Positions 28,843 through 37,779 of a stretch of 46,128 nucleotides of DNA are shown in pieces (within the stretch, counting starts at the first letter, position 1; every line of letters begins with the position of its first letter). The notes below the pieces were generated by a model. The model worked only from the letters and a program-made list of their open reading frames with translations. It searched no databases and was not told where the DNA came from. This DNA is from Bacteroidota bacterium (GTDB lineage: Bacteria; Bacteroidota; Bacteroidia; Palsa-948), in contig JACQAL010000057.1 of assembly GCA_016195025.1 (NCBI GenBank), positions 1 through 46,128 of the forward strand, written 5' to 3'. Position numbers and translations under genes: made by a program.

Positions 28843-31712
28843 TGAGCGAAGTTGAAGCATTAATTCCTGAAGTGCAATCGGAAACTGAGTTCCTCGAAGT
28901 GATTGGCGCGCGCGTTCACAACCTGAAGAATATTGATGTTTCCATTCCAAGAAATAAATTAGTTGTCATTACCGGTTTGAGCGGAAGCGGAAAATCTTCG
29001 CTCGCATTCGATACGATTTATGCGGAAGGACAACGAAGATACATTGAAACTTTTTCTGCGTACGCGCGGCAGTTTCTCGGAGAGATGGAGCGACCGGATG
29101 TGGATAAAATCACCGGACTTTCCCCGGTAATTTCCATCGAACAAAAAACCGTGAGCAGAAATCCGCGTTCAACGGTTGGAACCATTACGGAGATTTATGA
29201 TTTCATGCGATTGCTTTTCGCGCGCGTGTCCGATACGTACTCGTATGTCACGGGCGAAAAAATGGTGCGCTACACTTCCGAACAAATTCTGGATTTGATT
29301 CGAAAAAAATTCAAGGGGGGAAAAATTACAATCCTTTCTCCTATTGTTCGTGCACGCAAAGGGCATTACCGCGAACTTTTTGAGCAGTTCAGAAAAAATG
29401 GTTTTACAAAAGTTCGAACGGACGGACACATTGTGCAGATGAAACATAACATGTCGCTCGACCGCTATAAAGTTCACGATGTAGAATTGGTTATTGACAC
29501 AGTGGAAGTGCGATTTGAAAATGAAAAACGTTTGAACGATTCTATTTCTCTTGCGATGAAGCATGGAAAAGGAACGATTATGATTATCGAAGAAAAGAAA
29601 GATACCGCAACTTACTTCAGCAGAAATTTAATGTGCCCGACTTCAGGAATTTCTTACGATGAACCGCAGCCGAATACTTTTTCTTTCAACTCTCCCTATG
29701 GTGCCTGTCCGAAATGCAACGGGCTCGGACATATAAGCGAAATTGACGTTCACAAAATAATTCCCGATTTCAATAAAAGTATTTTCAAAGGAGGAATCAT
29801 TCCCATAGGAGAATTTAAAGGCAACTGGATTTTCAGGCAACTCGAGGCCATCGCGCATAAATATCATTTTTCATTGCGCGACCCGATTAAAAAAATTCCT
29901 GAACACGCACTGAATATTATTCTTTACGGCTCGGATGAAATTTTCAAAGTGCAGAATGATCCGCACAGCACCGCCTTTAATTATTCTCTTTCGTTCGAAG
30001 GCATCGTGAACTTTTTAATCCGCCAGAATGATGAATCAACTTCTCCATCGCTCAGCAGGTGGGTGGAAGATTTCATGAATGAAAAAATTTGTCCCGAATG
30101 CAACGGCTCACGCCTGAAAAAAGAAGCGCAATATTTTAAAATTGGCAACAAAAGTATTTCCGATTTATCGCAGATGGATATAACTGAATTACAAAAATGG
30201 TTTGATGGAATTGAAAACCGCTTGGATGAAACAAAAAAAATAATCGCTAAAGAAATCCTGAAAGAAATCAGAAAGCGAATTCAATTCCTGATTGATGTTG
30301 GATTAGATTACATCACTCTTGACAGAAGCGCGCAAACGCTTTCAGGCGGTGAGGCACAGCGAATTCGCCTTGCAACACAAATCGGTTCGCAGTTAGTGAA
30401 TGTGCTTTATATTCTTGACGAACCGAGTATCGGATTGCATCAGCGCGACAATAAAAAATTAATTCATGCGCTTCAGAATCTCCGCAACATAGGGAATTCG
30501 GTGATTGTTGTGGAGCACGATAAAGAAATGATTCTCGCTGCTGATTATGTAATTGATATTGGTCCGGCAGCAGGAATGCACGGAGGAAAAATTGTCGGAG
30601 TGATGGCAGATGGAAAATGGCAGATGACAGATGGTGAAAAAAAATCTTTGACACGAGATTATCTTTCTGGAAAAAAAATTATTCCTGTTCCTCATACAAG
30701 AAGAAAAGGAAACGGAAATTTTCTTGAACTCAAATTCGCAAAAGGTAATAATCTTAAAAGTGTTTCTGTAAAATTTCCACTGGGGGAATTTATTTGTGTT
30801 ACCGGAGTTTCAGGCAGCGGAAAATCCACGCTCATCAATGAAACCCTTTACCCGATTCTCAGCCATCACTTTTATCGCTCGCATCAGAAACCGCTTTCGT
30901 ATGGATACATCGAAGGGCTTGAACACATTGATAAAGTGATTGAAGTTGACCAATCGCCTATAGGAAGAACTCCCCGCTCTAATCCTGCTACGTACACCGG
31001 AGTTTTTTCTGATATTAGAAATTTATTTTCTCAACTTCCCGAAGCAAAAATCCGCGGATACAAGCCCGGAAGATTTTCTTTCAATGTGAAAGGCGGCCGC
31101 TGCGAAACCTGCGGAGGAGCAGGCGTTCGCACAATTGAAATGAATTTTCTTCCCGATGTATATGTGGAATGCGAAACCTGCGGAGGAAAAAGATATAATA
31201 GAGAAACTTTGGAAATACGTTACAAGGGGAAAGCTATTTCGGATGTTTTAAATATGAGTATTGAGGAAGCGGTAAATTTTTTTGAAGCGATTCCAAATAT
31301 TATTCAGAAAATCCGCGCGCTGAAAAATGTGGGGCTGGGTTATATTACACTCGGACAATCTTCGGTTACACTTTCCGGAGGAGAAGCGCAGCGCGTGAAA
31401 CTTGCTACTGAACTTTCCAAGCGCGACACAGGAAAAACATTTTACATTCTTGACGAACCAACCACCGGTTTGCATTTCGAAGACATCCGCATTCTTTTGG
31501 AAGTGCTGAATAAATTAGTTGAAAGCGGAAACACGGTTCTCGTCATTGAGCACAACATGGATGTAATAAAAGTTGTCGACCACATTATTGACCTTGGTCC
31601 AGAAGGCGGAGAAAAAGGCGGAACGATTGTATGCGAAGGAACGCCCGAAGAAATTCTCGACAATAAATTTTCCTATACTGCAAAATATCTTCGCAAGGAA
31701 ATTCTGCAATAA
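28842..31712 (+). CDS. uvrA: excinuclease ABC subunit A
   Basis: The 956-residue ABC-type DNA-damage sensor of nucleotide excision repair. The first Walker A is G-L-S-G-S-G-K-S-S, and the ABC signatures are L-S-G-G-E-A-Q-R. There are three zinc-binding CxxC groups: C-P-K-C-N-G-L, C-P-E-C-N-G-S, and C-E-T-C-G-G-A-G-V with C-E-T-C-G-G-K-R. The second nucleotide-binding site is G-V-S-G-S-G-K-S-T with D-E-P-T-T-G-L-H. Length is normal (about 940). Near 587-598 the usual G-T-P-E-E-type segment is replaced by M-A-D-G-K-W-Q-M-T-D-G, which is coded by a degenerate ATCTGCC heptamer array in reverse. It is expected to be tolerated, since this linker is variable. Confidence 0.97.
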   Translation: MSEVEALIPEVQSETEFLEVIGARVHNLKNIDVSIPRNKLVVITGLSGSGKSSLAFDTIYAEGQRRYIETFSAYARQFLGEMERPDVDKITGLSPVISIEQKTVSRNPRSTVGTITEIYDFMRLLFARVSDTYSYVTGEKMVRYTSEQILDLIRKKFKGGKITILSPIVRARKGHYRELFEQFRKNGFTKVRTDGHIVQMKHNMSLDRYKVHDVELVIDTVEVRFENEKRLNDSISLAMKHGKGTIMIIEEKKDTATYFSRNLMCPTSGISYDEPQPNTFSFNSPYGACPKCNGLGHISEIDVHKIIPDFNKSIFKGGIIPIGEFKGNWIFRQLEAIAHKYHFSLRDPIKKIPEHALNIILYGSDEIFKVQNDPHSTAFNYSLSFEGIVNFLIRQNDESTSPSLSRWVEDFMNEKICPECNGSRLKKEAQYFKIGNKSISDLSQMDITELQKWFDGIENRLDETKKIIAKEILKEIRKRIQFLIDVGLDYITLDRSAQTLSGGEAQRIRLATQIGSQLVNVLYILDEPSIGLHQRDNKKLIHALQNLRNIGNSVIVVEHDKEMILAADYVIDIGPAAGMHGGKIVGVMADGKWQMTDGEKKSLTRDYLSGKKIIPVPHTRRKGNGNFLELKFAKGNNLKSVSVKFPLGEFICVTGVSGSGKSTLINETLYPILSHHFYRSHQKPLSYGYIEGLEHIDKVIEVDQSPIGRTPRSNPATYTGVFSDIRNLFSQLPEAKIRGYKPGRFSFNVKGGRCETCGGAGVRTIEMNFLPDVYVECETCGGKRYNRETLEIRYKGKAISDVLNMSIEEAVNFFEAIPNIIQKIRALKNVGLGYITLGQSSVTLSGGEAQRVKLATELSKRDTGKTFYILDEPTTGLHFEDIRILLEVLNKLVESGNTVLVIEHNMDVIKVVDHIIDLGPEGGEKGGTIVCEGTPEEILDNKFSYTAKYLRKEILQ
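30602..30634. repeat. degenerate heptamer array within uvrA (reverse ATCTGCC)
   Basis: Read on the minus strand, the four units are ATCTGTC, ATCTGCC, ATTTTCC and ATCTGCC. It encodes M-A-D-G-K-W-Q-M-T-D-G in UvrA. The same heptamer in forward orientation lies in the 19693 gene. Confidence 0.65.
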
Positions 31713-31782
31713 TTTCTATAATTCTATTTCCAAATAACCAATAACTTTGTTCGTTGTAAAAATTAATTCTTAACTTTCTTCT

Positions 31783-32493
31783 ATGACAAACAAAGATGAT
31801 GCGCGCATTCGTGAAGCATTTGAACAAAAGGACTGGAGCGATATAAAAGCTACGGACGCCTGGCAGATTTTCAGAATTATGTCGGAGTTTGTGGAAGGGT
31901 TTGAAAAAATGTCGAAGATTGGTCCCTGCGTTTCCGTATTTGGTTCCGCGCGAACAAAACAAGCAACGCGCTATTATAAACTCGCGGAAGAAATTGCTTT
32001 CAAACTCACGCGCTCCGGTTACGGAGTAATTTCAGGCGGAGGGCCGGGGATTATGGAAGCGGCAAACCGCGGAGCGAAAGCAGGCGGAGGAAAATCCGTT
32101 GGGCTGAACATTGAACTTCCTTTCGAACAAAAACCAAATCCATATATTGATAACGATAAATTAATTTCATTCAAATACTTTTTCGTTCGCAAAGTAATTT
32201 TTCTGAAATACTCGCAGGGGTTTGTAGCATTGCCCGGTGGATTCGGTACGCTCGATGAACTCAGCGAAGCGCTCACACTTATTCAAACAGATAAAGTCGC
32301 AAGGTTTCCGATTGTTCTCGTTGGAAAAGATTACTGGAAAGGAATTACCGATTGGTTGAAAAATACTGCACTCAAAGAAGGAAACATCAGCGCTGAAGAC
32401 ATGGATTTATTTTCTGTTGCCGATACTGCCGATGAAGTGGTGAGCGTGATTGATAAATTTTATTCGAAGTATATGCTGAAGCCAAACTTTTAA
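31783..32493 (+). CDS. LOG family protein (TIGR00730, Rossmann fold)
   Basis: This 236-residue protein carries the LOG-family signatures V-F-G-S-A-R near 52, I-S-G-G-G-P-G-I-M-E-A-A-N-R-G-A near 84-99 and A-L-P-G-G-F-G-T-L-D-E-L-S-E-A near 148-162. The PGGxGTxxE motif is the phosphoribohydrolase active site that releases cytokinin-like bases from nucleotides. In bacteria the natural substrates are often AMP-type nucleotides. A TAACTTTG (31742-31749) matches the -7 consensus of Bacteroidota, but no good -33 is apparent. Probably cytosolic. Confidence 0.9.
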   Translation: MTNKDDARIREAFEQKDWSDIKATDAWQIFRIMSEFVEGFEKMSKIGPCVSVFGSARTKQATRYYKLAEEIAFKLTRSGYGVISGGGPGIMEAANRGAKAGGGKSVGLNIELPFEQKPNPYIDNDKLISFKYFFVRKVIFLKYSQGFVALPGGFGTLDELSEALTLIQTDKVARFPIVLVGKDYWKGITDWLKNTALKEGNISAEDMDLFSVADTADEVVSVIDKFYSKYMLKPNF

Positions 32494-32504
32494 AAAAGGG
32501 GAAT

Positions 32505-33218
32505 ATGGGATATAAGAGAAATGTGGGATATAGAAGCGTGGGGAAAAAATTTATTTCCTCTATTTCCCTTATTGCTTTTATTTCCCTGCTGTTTTCTTTT
32601 TCCCCACCCACTTACCAAATCGCGCGCTTGAAATATAACGGTGGCGGTGATTGGTATGTGAGCCCGACTTCTCTTCCGAATCTAATTCGCTTCTGCAATA
32701 AAAATCTCGGAACAAATATTAATGAAGAAGAAAATGTGGTGGAAACCGGAAGCAAAGACATTTTTAATTTCCCCTTTGTACACATGACCGGGCATGGAAA
32801 TGTTTCTTTCTCCACGCAAGAAGCAGAGAATCTGCGGAACTATATGATAAGCGGAGGATTTCTGAACATCAATGACAGTTACGGAATGAATATTTTTATT
32901 CGCAGGGAAATGAAAAAAGTTTTTCCTGAAACTGATTTTGTTGAACTTCCTCCATCCCATCCCATCTTCCATCAGAAATATGATTTCCCCAATGGCATTC
33001 CGAAAATTCACGAGCACGATGGAAAACCCGCGCAGGCATTTGGAATTATTTACAACGGAAGATTGGTTTGCCTTTTTAATTTTGAGTGCGACATCGGTGA
33101 TGGTTGGGAAGATCCCGAAGTGCATCATGATTCGGAAGAGACACGGCAGAAAGCATTGAAGATGGGTGCAAACATTATTCAGTATGTTTTCATGGGAGAA
33201 AATTCTATAAAGAAATAG
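32505..33218 (+). CDS. DUF4159 family protein
   Basis: The 237-residue protein has an N-terminal hydrophobic segment (I-S-S-I-S-L-I-A-F-I-S-L-L-F-S-F), so it is exported or anchored. The family pattern I-A-R-L-K-Y-N-G-G-G-D-W-Y-V-S begins near residue 40. M-T-G-H-G-N-V-S-F-S, the G-G-F-L-N-I-N-D-S-Y-G region and I-N-D-S-type residues follow; G-G-F-L and D-S-Y are typical of the glutamine-amidotransferase-like DUF4159 fold. Function unknown. It is located 11 bp after the LOG gene and 37 bp before the DUF6340 gene. The start could lie at an internal codon because the region before the hydrophobic stretch is short and atypical. Confidence 0.8.
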   Translation: MGYKRNVGYRSVGKKFISSISLIAFISLLFSFSPPTYQIARLKYNGGGDWYVSPTSLPNLIRFCNKNLGTNINEEENVVETGSKDIFNFPFVHMTGHGNVSFSTQEAENLRNYMISGGFLNINDSYGMNIFIRREMKKVFPETDFVELPPSHPIFHQKYDFPNGIPKIHEHDGKPAQAFGIIYNGRLVCLFNFECDIGDGWEDPEVHHDSEETRQKALKMGANIIQYVFMGENSIKK

Positions 33219-33255
33219 TGGCATCATTCTTGAATTAATTTCCAAAAATAAAATT

Positions 33256-34428
33256 ATGAAACTAATTTTTATTAGCCGAAGGACTAATCCAGTATTCTTC
33301 GGGACTTTTTTATTTCTTGCCATTGCTTTTACAAGTTGCACCTCAACGATTGGTTTGGAAGTTTTGAAACCGGCAGATGTAACTCTTCCGCCTGACATTC
33401 AAAAATTCACACTCGTCAATCGAACAAAGCCCGACAAAAAAAATCAGGTATGGAATGTTGTGGAGGGAATTTTAACCGGAGAAGGAATTTATCAGGACAG
33501 AGAAGGAGCCGACCAAACGCTTTCCGGTTTAATGCAAATCATGCAGCGCACACCGCGCTATACAATCACTCAGGCATCTATTGAATACAAAGGAACCGGC
33601 ACGGAAGTTTTTGCACCACTGCTTCCATGGGAAGAAGTTGAACTTTTATGCCAGCAATATAATTCAGAAGCGCTGATTGTCCTTGAATCTTTTGATTCGG
33701 ATTCCCGTTTGACTTACGATTCAAAACCGGTGCAGGTGCATTTTCCCTGCTGGGATTTGAACAAGAATGGAATTAAAGATGCTGCGGAAGATGTGAACCA
33801 CGATCGTATTTGGGATTCGCGCGATTGCCAGGCGGCAAATCATCCGGTGGAAGACCAGGTAATCACTACCTCAGAATTTTACACGCACGCACAAGTAGAA
33901 ATAAAAACCGGCTGGAGAATTTATTTTCCGAAAGAAAAAAGAATTGTGGATGAATTCCGTTTTTCAGATTTCAAAAACTTTGATGGAAAAGGTCCGACAC
34001 CGGAAGCGGCTACTGCGTCACTGCCGAATAAACGCGAGTGTGTGAAGCAAACAGGTTTCCATGCAGGGGATAAATATGGTTTCAGAATTTCTCCCCAGTG
34101 GATTAATGTGTCGAGATATTTTTACACGCGCGGAAATGATTTCATGAAAGAAGCAGGAAAAAAAGCAAGAAAGATTAATGACTGGAAAGGCGCTATGGAA
34201 ATCTGGAAAAAGGAGGCGCTGAACACCGACAGAAAAATTTCCTGGCATGCGAACTATAACATGGCAGTTGCCTGCGAGCGCGAAGGAAATTTAGATGTGG
34301 CTCTTGAGTGGGCAAAAAAATCATTCGAGATTAGAAGAAAAAATGCAGCAGCGCAATATGTGAATACGCTCAACTATCGGATTGCTGAAAAGAAAAGAGC
34401 GGATGAGCAGATGGAAGGAAAAAAATAA
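33256..34428 (+). CDS. DUF6340 family lipoprotein
   Basis: A 390-residue lipoprotein with a signal peptide whose lipobox is F-T-S-C near residue 28. Family features are L-E-V-L-K-P-A-D-V-T-L-P-P-D-I-Q-K-F near 35-52 and the A-L-I-V-L-E-S-F-D-S-D region near 137-147. A TPR-like C-terminal part runs from about 295 to 375 with E-A-L-N-T-D-R-K-I-S-W-H-A-N-Y-N-M-A-V-A-C-E. The DUF6340 family is confined to Bacteroidota and of unknown function; location is the outer membrane. The gene converges on hutH with a 1-bp gap. An AT-only hairpin (AAAATAATTT/AAATTATTTT, about 34424-34450) spans both stop codons and may act as a two-way terminator. Confidence 0.8.
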   Translation: MKLIFISRRTNPVFFGTFLFLAIAFTSCTSTIGLEVLKPADVTLPPDIQKFTLVNRTKPDKKNQVWNVVEGILTGEGIYQDREGADQTLSGLMQIMQRTPRYTITQASIEYKGTGTEVFAPLLPWEEVELLCQQYNSEALIVLESFDSDSRLTYDSKPVQVHFPCWDLNKNGIKDAAEDVNHDRIWDSRDCQAANHPVEDQVITTSEFYTHAQVEIKTGWRIYFPKEKRIVDEFRFSDFKNFDGKGPTPEAATASLPNKRECVKQTGFHAGDKYGFRISPQWINVSRYFYTRGNDFMKEAGKKARKINDWKGAMEIWKKEALNTDRKISWHANYNMAVACEREGNLDVALEWAKKSFEIRRKNAAAQYVNTLNYRIAEKKRADEQMEGKK

Positions 34429-34429
34429 T

Positions 34430-35920
34430 TTAAAGAATAAAATTATTTTCTTGAAGAAATAAAATTGATTTCCGAATTTCTTCAAACATCACTTTGTCTT
34501 CTTTGATAAACTTTACTTCCTTCCTATAATCAGAAATTATTTTTTCAATAGCTGAGGAAGATTTCAGTGGGCGTCTGAATTCAAGCGCTTGTGTTGCAGT
34601 AAATAATTCTATAGCAAGAATCCGTTCAAGATTATTTACAACTTGAAAACATTTTGTAGCGGCATTCGCGCCCATGCTCACGTGGTCTTCCTGCCCGTTG
34701 GAAGAAACAATTGAATCAATAGAAGATGGAGTGCAGAGTTGTTTATTCTGAGAAACAATACTTGCAGCAGTGTATTGCGGAATCATAAATCCTGAATTCA
34801 CTCCGGGATTTGCGATGAGAAAAGGAGGAAGTCCTCTCTGCCCCGAAATTAATTGATAGGTTCTCCTTTCAGAAATACTTCCGAGTTCTGCAAGAGCAAT
34901 CGCGAGTAAATCTAAAGCGATGGCTAATGGCTGTCCATGAAAATTTCCGGCAGAAATAATTTCATCCTCATCAGAAAAAATAGTTGGGTTATCGGTGACA
35001 GAATTTATTTCTGTCAGAAAAGTTTTCTCAGCGAATTCAATCGCATCGCGTGAAGCACCGTGTACTTGCGGAATACATCTAAACGAATACGGATCCTGCA
35101 CATGTTCTTTCTTTCGCTTGACAAGCTGACTTCCGTCCAATAATTTTTTGATATTCTTCGCGACAATCATTTGTCCCGCATGTGCGCGCACTTTATGAAT
35201 TATTTCTTTGAAGGGTTCGTGGCGGCAATCAAACGCATCCAGAGAAATTGCTCCAACTGCATCCGCACAATCAGCAAGATGTTTTGCTTTGAGCAGCATC
35301 CAGACTCCGTAAGCGCTCATGAATTGAGTTCCATTAAGCAGAGCAAGTGCCTCTTTTGTTTTAAACTTTAACGGAGCAAGTTTTAATTTTTTCAGGACAG
35401 ATTCTGCGCTTTGTTTTTTATTTTCAAAGTACACTTCTCCTTTTCCAATCAGCGGAAGCGAGAGATGCGCAAGCGGTGCTAAATCACCTGAAGCACCCAA
35501 TGAACCTTGAGTATATATGACAGGTATAACTTGCTGGTTATAAAGTAGTATTAATCGTTCAATAAGTTCAACCGAAATTCCGGAAAATCCGAGGGAAAGC
35601 CCTTGAATTTTCAATAACATCATCAACTTAATTATCTCTTGTGGAACTTCATCTCCCATTCCGCAGGCGTGTGACATCACTAAATTTTCCTGCAACTTTT
35701 CTAAATCTTTTTTGGGAATGGTTTTGTTGTACAGCGCTCCAAAACCCGTGTTGATTCCGTAAATGGATTCTTTGCTGGATTTTATTTTTTTGTCAAGATA
35801 CTCACGACACTTTGCAACTTTCTTCTTTGCCTCATCCGATAAAGCAAGTGTTTGCTTTTCAGCAATTATTTTCTGAATAATTGCGAAATCTATTTTGGAA
35901 GTTATTTTATAAGCAGCCAT
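34430..35920 (-). CDS. hutH: histidine ammonia-lyase
   Basis: The 496-residue enzyme converts L-histidine to urocanate with an MIO cofactor formed from A-S-G in G-S-L-G-A-S-G-D-L-A-P-L-A near 142-154. I-N-T-G-F-G-A-L (catalytic Tyr/Asn region) lies near 60-67, and Q-D-P-Y-S-F-R-C-I-P-Q-V-H-G-A and N-D-N-P-T-I-F are the expected active-site loops (here V-T-D-N-P-T). The other hut genes are absent locally, so it may be used alone. It is followed by DUF6340 in convergent orientation. A palindromic repeat separates it from hisS. Confidence 0.95.
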   Translation of the reverse strand: MAAYKITSKIDFAIIQKIIAEKQTLALSDEAKKKVAKCREYLDKKIKSSKESIYGINTGFGALYNKTIPKKDLEKLQENLVMSHACGMGDEVPQEIIKLMMLLKIQGLSLGFSGISVELIERLILLYNQQVIPVIYTQGSLGASGDLAPLAHLSLPLIGKGEVYFENKKQSAESVLKKLKLAPLKFKTKEALALLNGTQFMSAYGVWMLLKAKHLADCADAVGAISLDAFDCRHEPFKEIIHKVRAHAGQMIVAKNIKKLLDGSQLVKRKKEHVQDPYSFRCIPQVHGASRDAIEFAEKTFLTEINSVTDNPTIFSDEDEIISAGNFHGQPLAIALDLLAIALAELGSISERRTYQLISGQRGLPPFLIANPGVNSGFMIPQYTAASIVSQNKQLCTPSSIDSIVSSNGQEDHVSMGANAATKCFQVVNNLERILAIELFTATQALEFRRPLKSSSAIEKIISDYRKEVKFIKEDKVMFEEIRKSILFLQENNFIL

Positions 35921-35930
35921 ATTCGTGATT

Positions 35931-36011
35931 CGTCATTGCGAGCGAAGCGAAGCAATCCCACAGAAAAAATATCCGGGAGATTGCTTCGAACGAAACGTTC
36001 TCGCAATGACG
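35931..36011. repeat. dispersed palindromic repeat (CGTCATTGCGAG type)
   Basis: CGTCATTGCGAG (35931-35942) pairs with CTCGCAATGACG (36000-36011), and inside, CGAAGCAATC (35948-35957) pairs with GATTGCTTCG (35979-35988). This 81-bp stem-loop fills the gap between hisS and hutH. The CGTCATTGCGAG arm is known to me as a widespread bacterial dispersed palindrome. Confidence 0.85.
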
Positions 36012-36014
36012 GTT

Positions 36015-37400
36015 CTATTTAAGTTTTGCAATAATATCATCAACCTTCATTTTTGTCTGCTCACCGCTTGCCATGTTCTTTAACGCAAGTTCCCCTGATT
36101 TCATTTCATCGCCTCCAACCACAATCACAAACGGAATTTGTTTTTTGTTCGCGTAATCAAATTGCTTAGCAATCTTCTTGGTAACATCCGGATAAATCTC
36201 AGTGTTAATGCCCGCTGAACGTAATTGAGAAGCAACTCCAATGCAATAATTTCTTTCCGCTTCTCCAAAATGTGCGAGGAGAACTTTAGTAGTAGACGCA
36301 GACAAATTCAACTTCTCAAACAGATTCAATTCATTCATTACATCAAAGATTCTGTCAATGCCGAAAGAGATTCCAACGCCTGAAACATTCGGCAAACCAA
36401 AAATTCCTGCAAGGTCATCGTAGCGCCCGCCACCGCAGATGCTTCCTATCTGCACATTATTTGCTTTTACTTCAAAGATGGTGCCTGTGTAATAATTGAG
36501 TCCGCGAGCAAGAGTAGAATCAAAATATATTTTTATTCCAAGATTATTGGCAGATTCAAAAATATATTCTAATTCTGTCACTCCTTTTTGAATCAACGAA
36601 GATTTTGAAATATCAAGTCCGTTTTTTAATAAATTGAGTTTACTAATATTTATATTTTCTTTCAAATATTTGCCATAGCCAGCTTCTCCGGTCTGCATAA
36701 TTGCAACTTCAACAATTTTTTTTATTTGTTCGTCATTAAACTTTTTTTCTCTTAGTTCATTTATAACCCCATCTAATCCTATCTTATCATATTTATCTAT
36801 TGCGATTGCAATATCAAGCATTTTATCCAAAGCCCCAATAGCTTCAGCAATTCCGGAAATAATTTTTCTGTTATTTAATAAGATTCTTACTGGAATTTTT
36901 AGTTTAAAGAAAACATCGCAGATGATTTGCACTAACTCCACTTCATTCAAAAGCGAATCGCTTCCAATAACATCTGCGTCACATTGATAAAATTCTCTGT
37001 AGCGTCCTTTCTGCGGCTTATCTGCACGCCAAACAGGTTGTATCTGGTAGCGTTTAAAAGGAAAAGTAATTTCATTTTGATGTTGAACTACATATCGCGC
37101 GAAAGGAACTGTCAAATCATAGCGCAAACCTTTTTCTGTCAAGTCCTGTAGTTTCACATCTACCATCTGACCTTTTACATTTTCCATTATCGGACCTGAG
37201 TTCAAAATTCTGAAGAGTAGTTTATCTCCTTCCTCTCCATATTTTCCTTCAAGTGTGGTAAGATTCTCCATCGCAGGAGTTTCAATGGGCTGATAGCCGT
37301 AGCGCTCAAACACTTCGCGGATGGTTTTGAAAATAAAATTGCGCCTCACCATTTCAACAGGAGAAAAATCGCGCGTGCCTTTTGGAATGGAGGGTTTCAT
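36015..37400 (-). CDS. hisS: histidyl-tRNA synthetase
   Basis: The 461-residue class II synthetase has [13 protein letters not shown] at the start (motif 0/1), the motif 2 loop with [23 protein letters not shown], the His-binding [10 protein letters not shown] and motif 3 [10 protein letters not shown]. The anticodon-binding domain is at 360-461. Domain order and length are normal. A TATATTTG motif lies within 15 bp of the ATG on the minus strand, so the transcript may have a very short leader. It follows the small membrane protein gene. Confidence 0.97.
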   Translation of the reverse strand: MKPSIPKGTRDFSPVEMVRRNFIFKTIREVFERYGYQPIETPAMENLTTLEGKYGEEGDKLLFRILNSGPIMENVKGQMVDVKLQDLTEKGLRYDLTVPFARYVVQHQNEITFPFKRYQIQPVWRADKPQKGRYREFYQCDADVIGSDSLLNEVELVQIICDVFFKLKIPVRILLNNRKIISGIAEAIGALDKMLDIAIAIDKYDKIGLDGVINELREKKFNDEQIKKIVEVAIMQTGEAGYGKYLKENINISKLNLLKNGLDISKSSLIQKGVTELEYIFESANNLGIKIYFDSTLARGLNYYTGTIFEVKANNVQIGSICGGGRYDDLAGIFGLPNVSGVGISFGIDRIFDVMNELNLFEKLNLSASTTKVLLAHFGEAERNYCIGVASQLRSAGINTEIYPDVTKKIAKQFDYANKKQIPFVIVVGGDEMKSGELALKNMASGEQTKMKVDDIIAKLK

Positions 37401-37434
37401 GAAGATGCAAATATATAGGAATGAAAGGAACTGC

Positions 37435-37779
37435 TTATTCCAATGGGCTTTCTTTTCTCAGCAGGCGTTTGCCATAAAACCATCCCACACATAAGAAACC
37501 GAGTGCAAAAGGAAACGCAGAATAAAATTTTAATTCTTCATGTTGAAAAAACTCACAGCACATCCAGAAAGCATTTGCAGAAATCCAAAAACAAATTGCA
37601 AGGTTAATCCAGAATTCATCATCGCGGTTTCTCCAATTCATAACTGTAATTGCAATTGCAACACCAAGCGTAGGAACAATCATGGTTACGCCAAATAATT
37701 TCCATTGCATGAGCCAGCATGTATCTTTCATCAGCCAAAGAGAGATGTGAAGGTTTTCTATGTGGCGGATTTGCTTCAC
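37435..37779 (-). CDS. small membrane protein overlapping ettA
   Basis: A 114-residue protein with three predicted membrane segments: near 25-47, 54-75 and 83-105. The start is GTG at 37779, which overlaps the ettA stop (GTGTGA). An internal ATG (residue 17) is an alternative. Composition is rich in Trp, Phe and Cys. Family unknown. The overlap with ettA suggests cotranscription, and it lies 34 bp upstream of hisS, so the three genes may form one unit. Confidence 0.6.
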   Translation of the reverse strand: MKQIRHIENLHISLWLMKDTCWLMQWKLFGVTMIVPTLGVAIAITVMNWRNRDDEFWINLAICFWISANAFWMCCEFFQHEELKFYSAFPFALGFLCVGWFYGKRLLRKESPLE

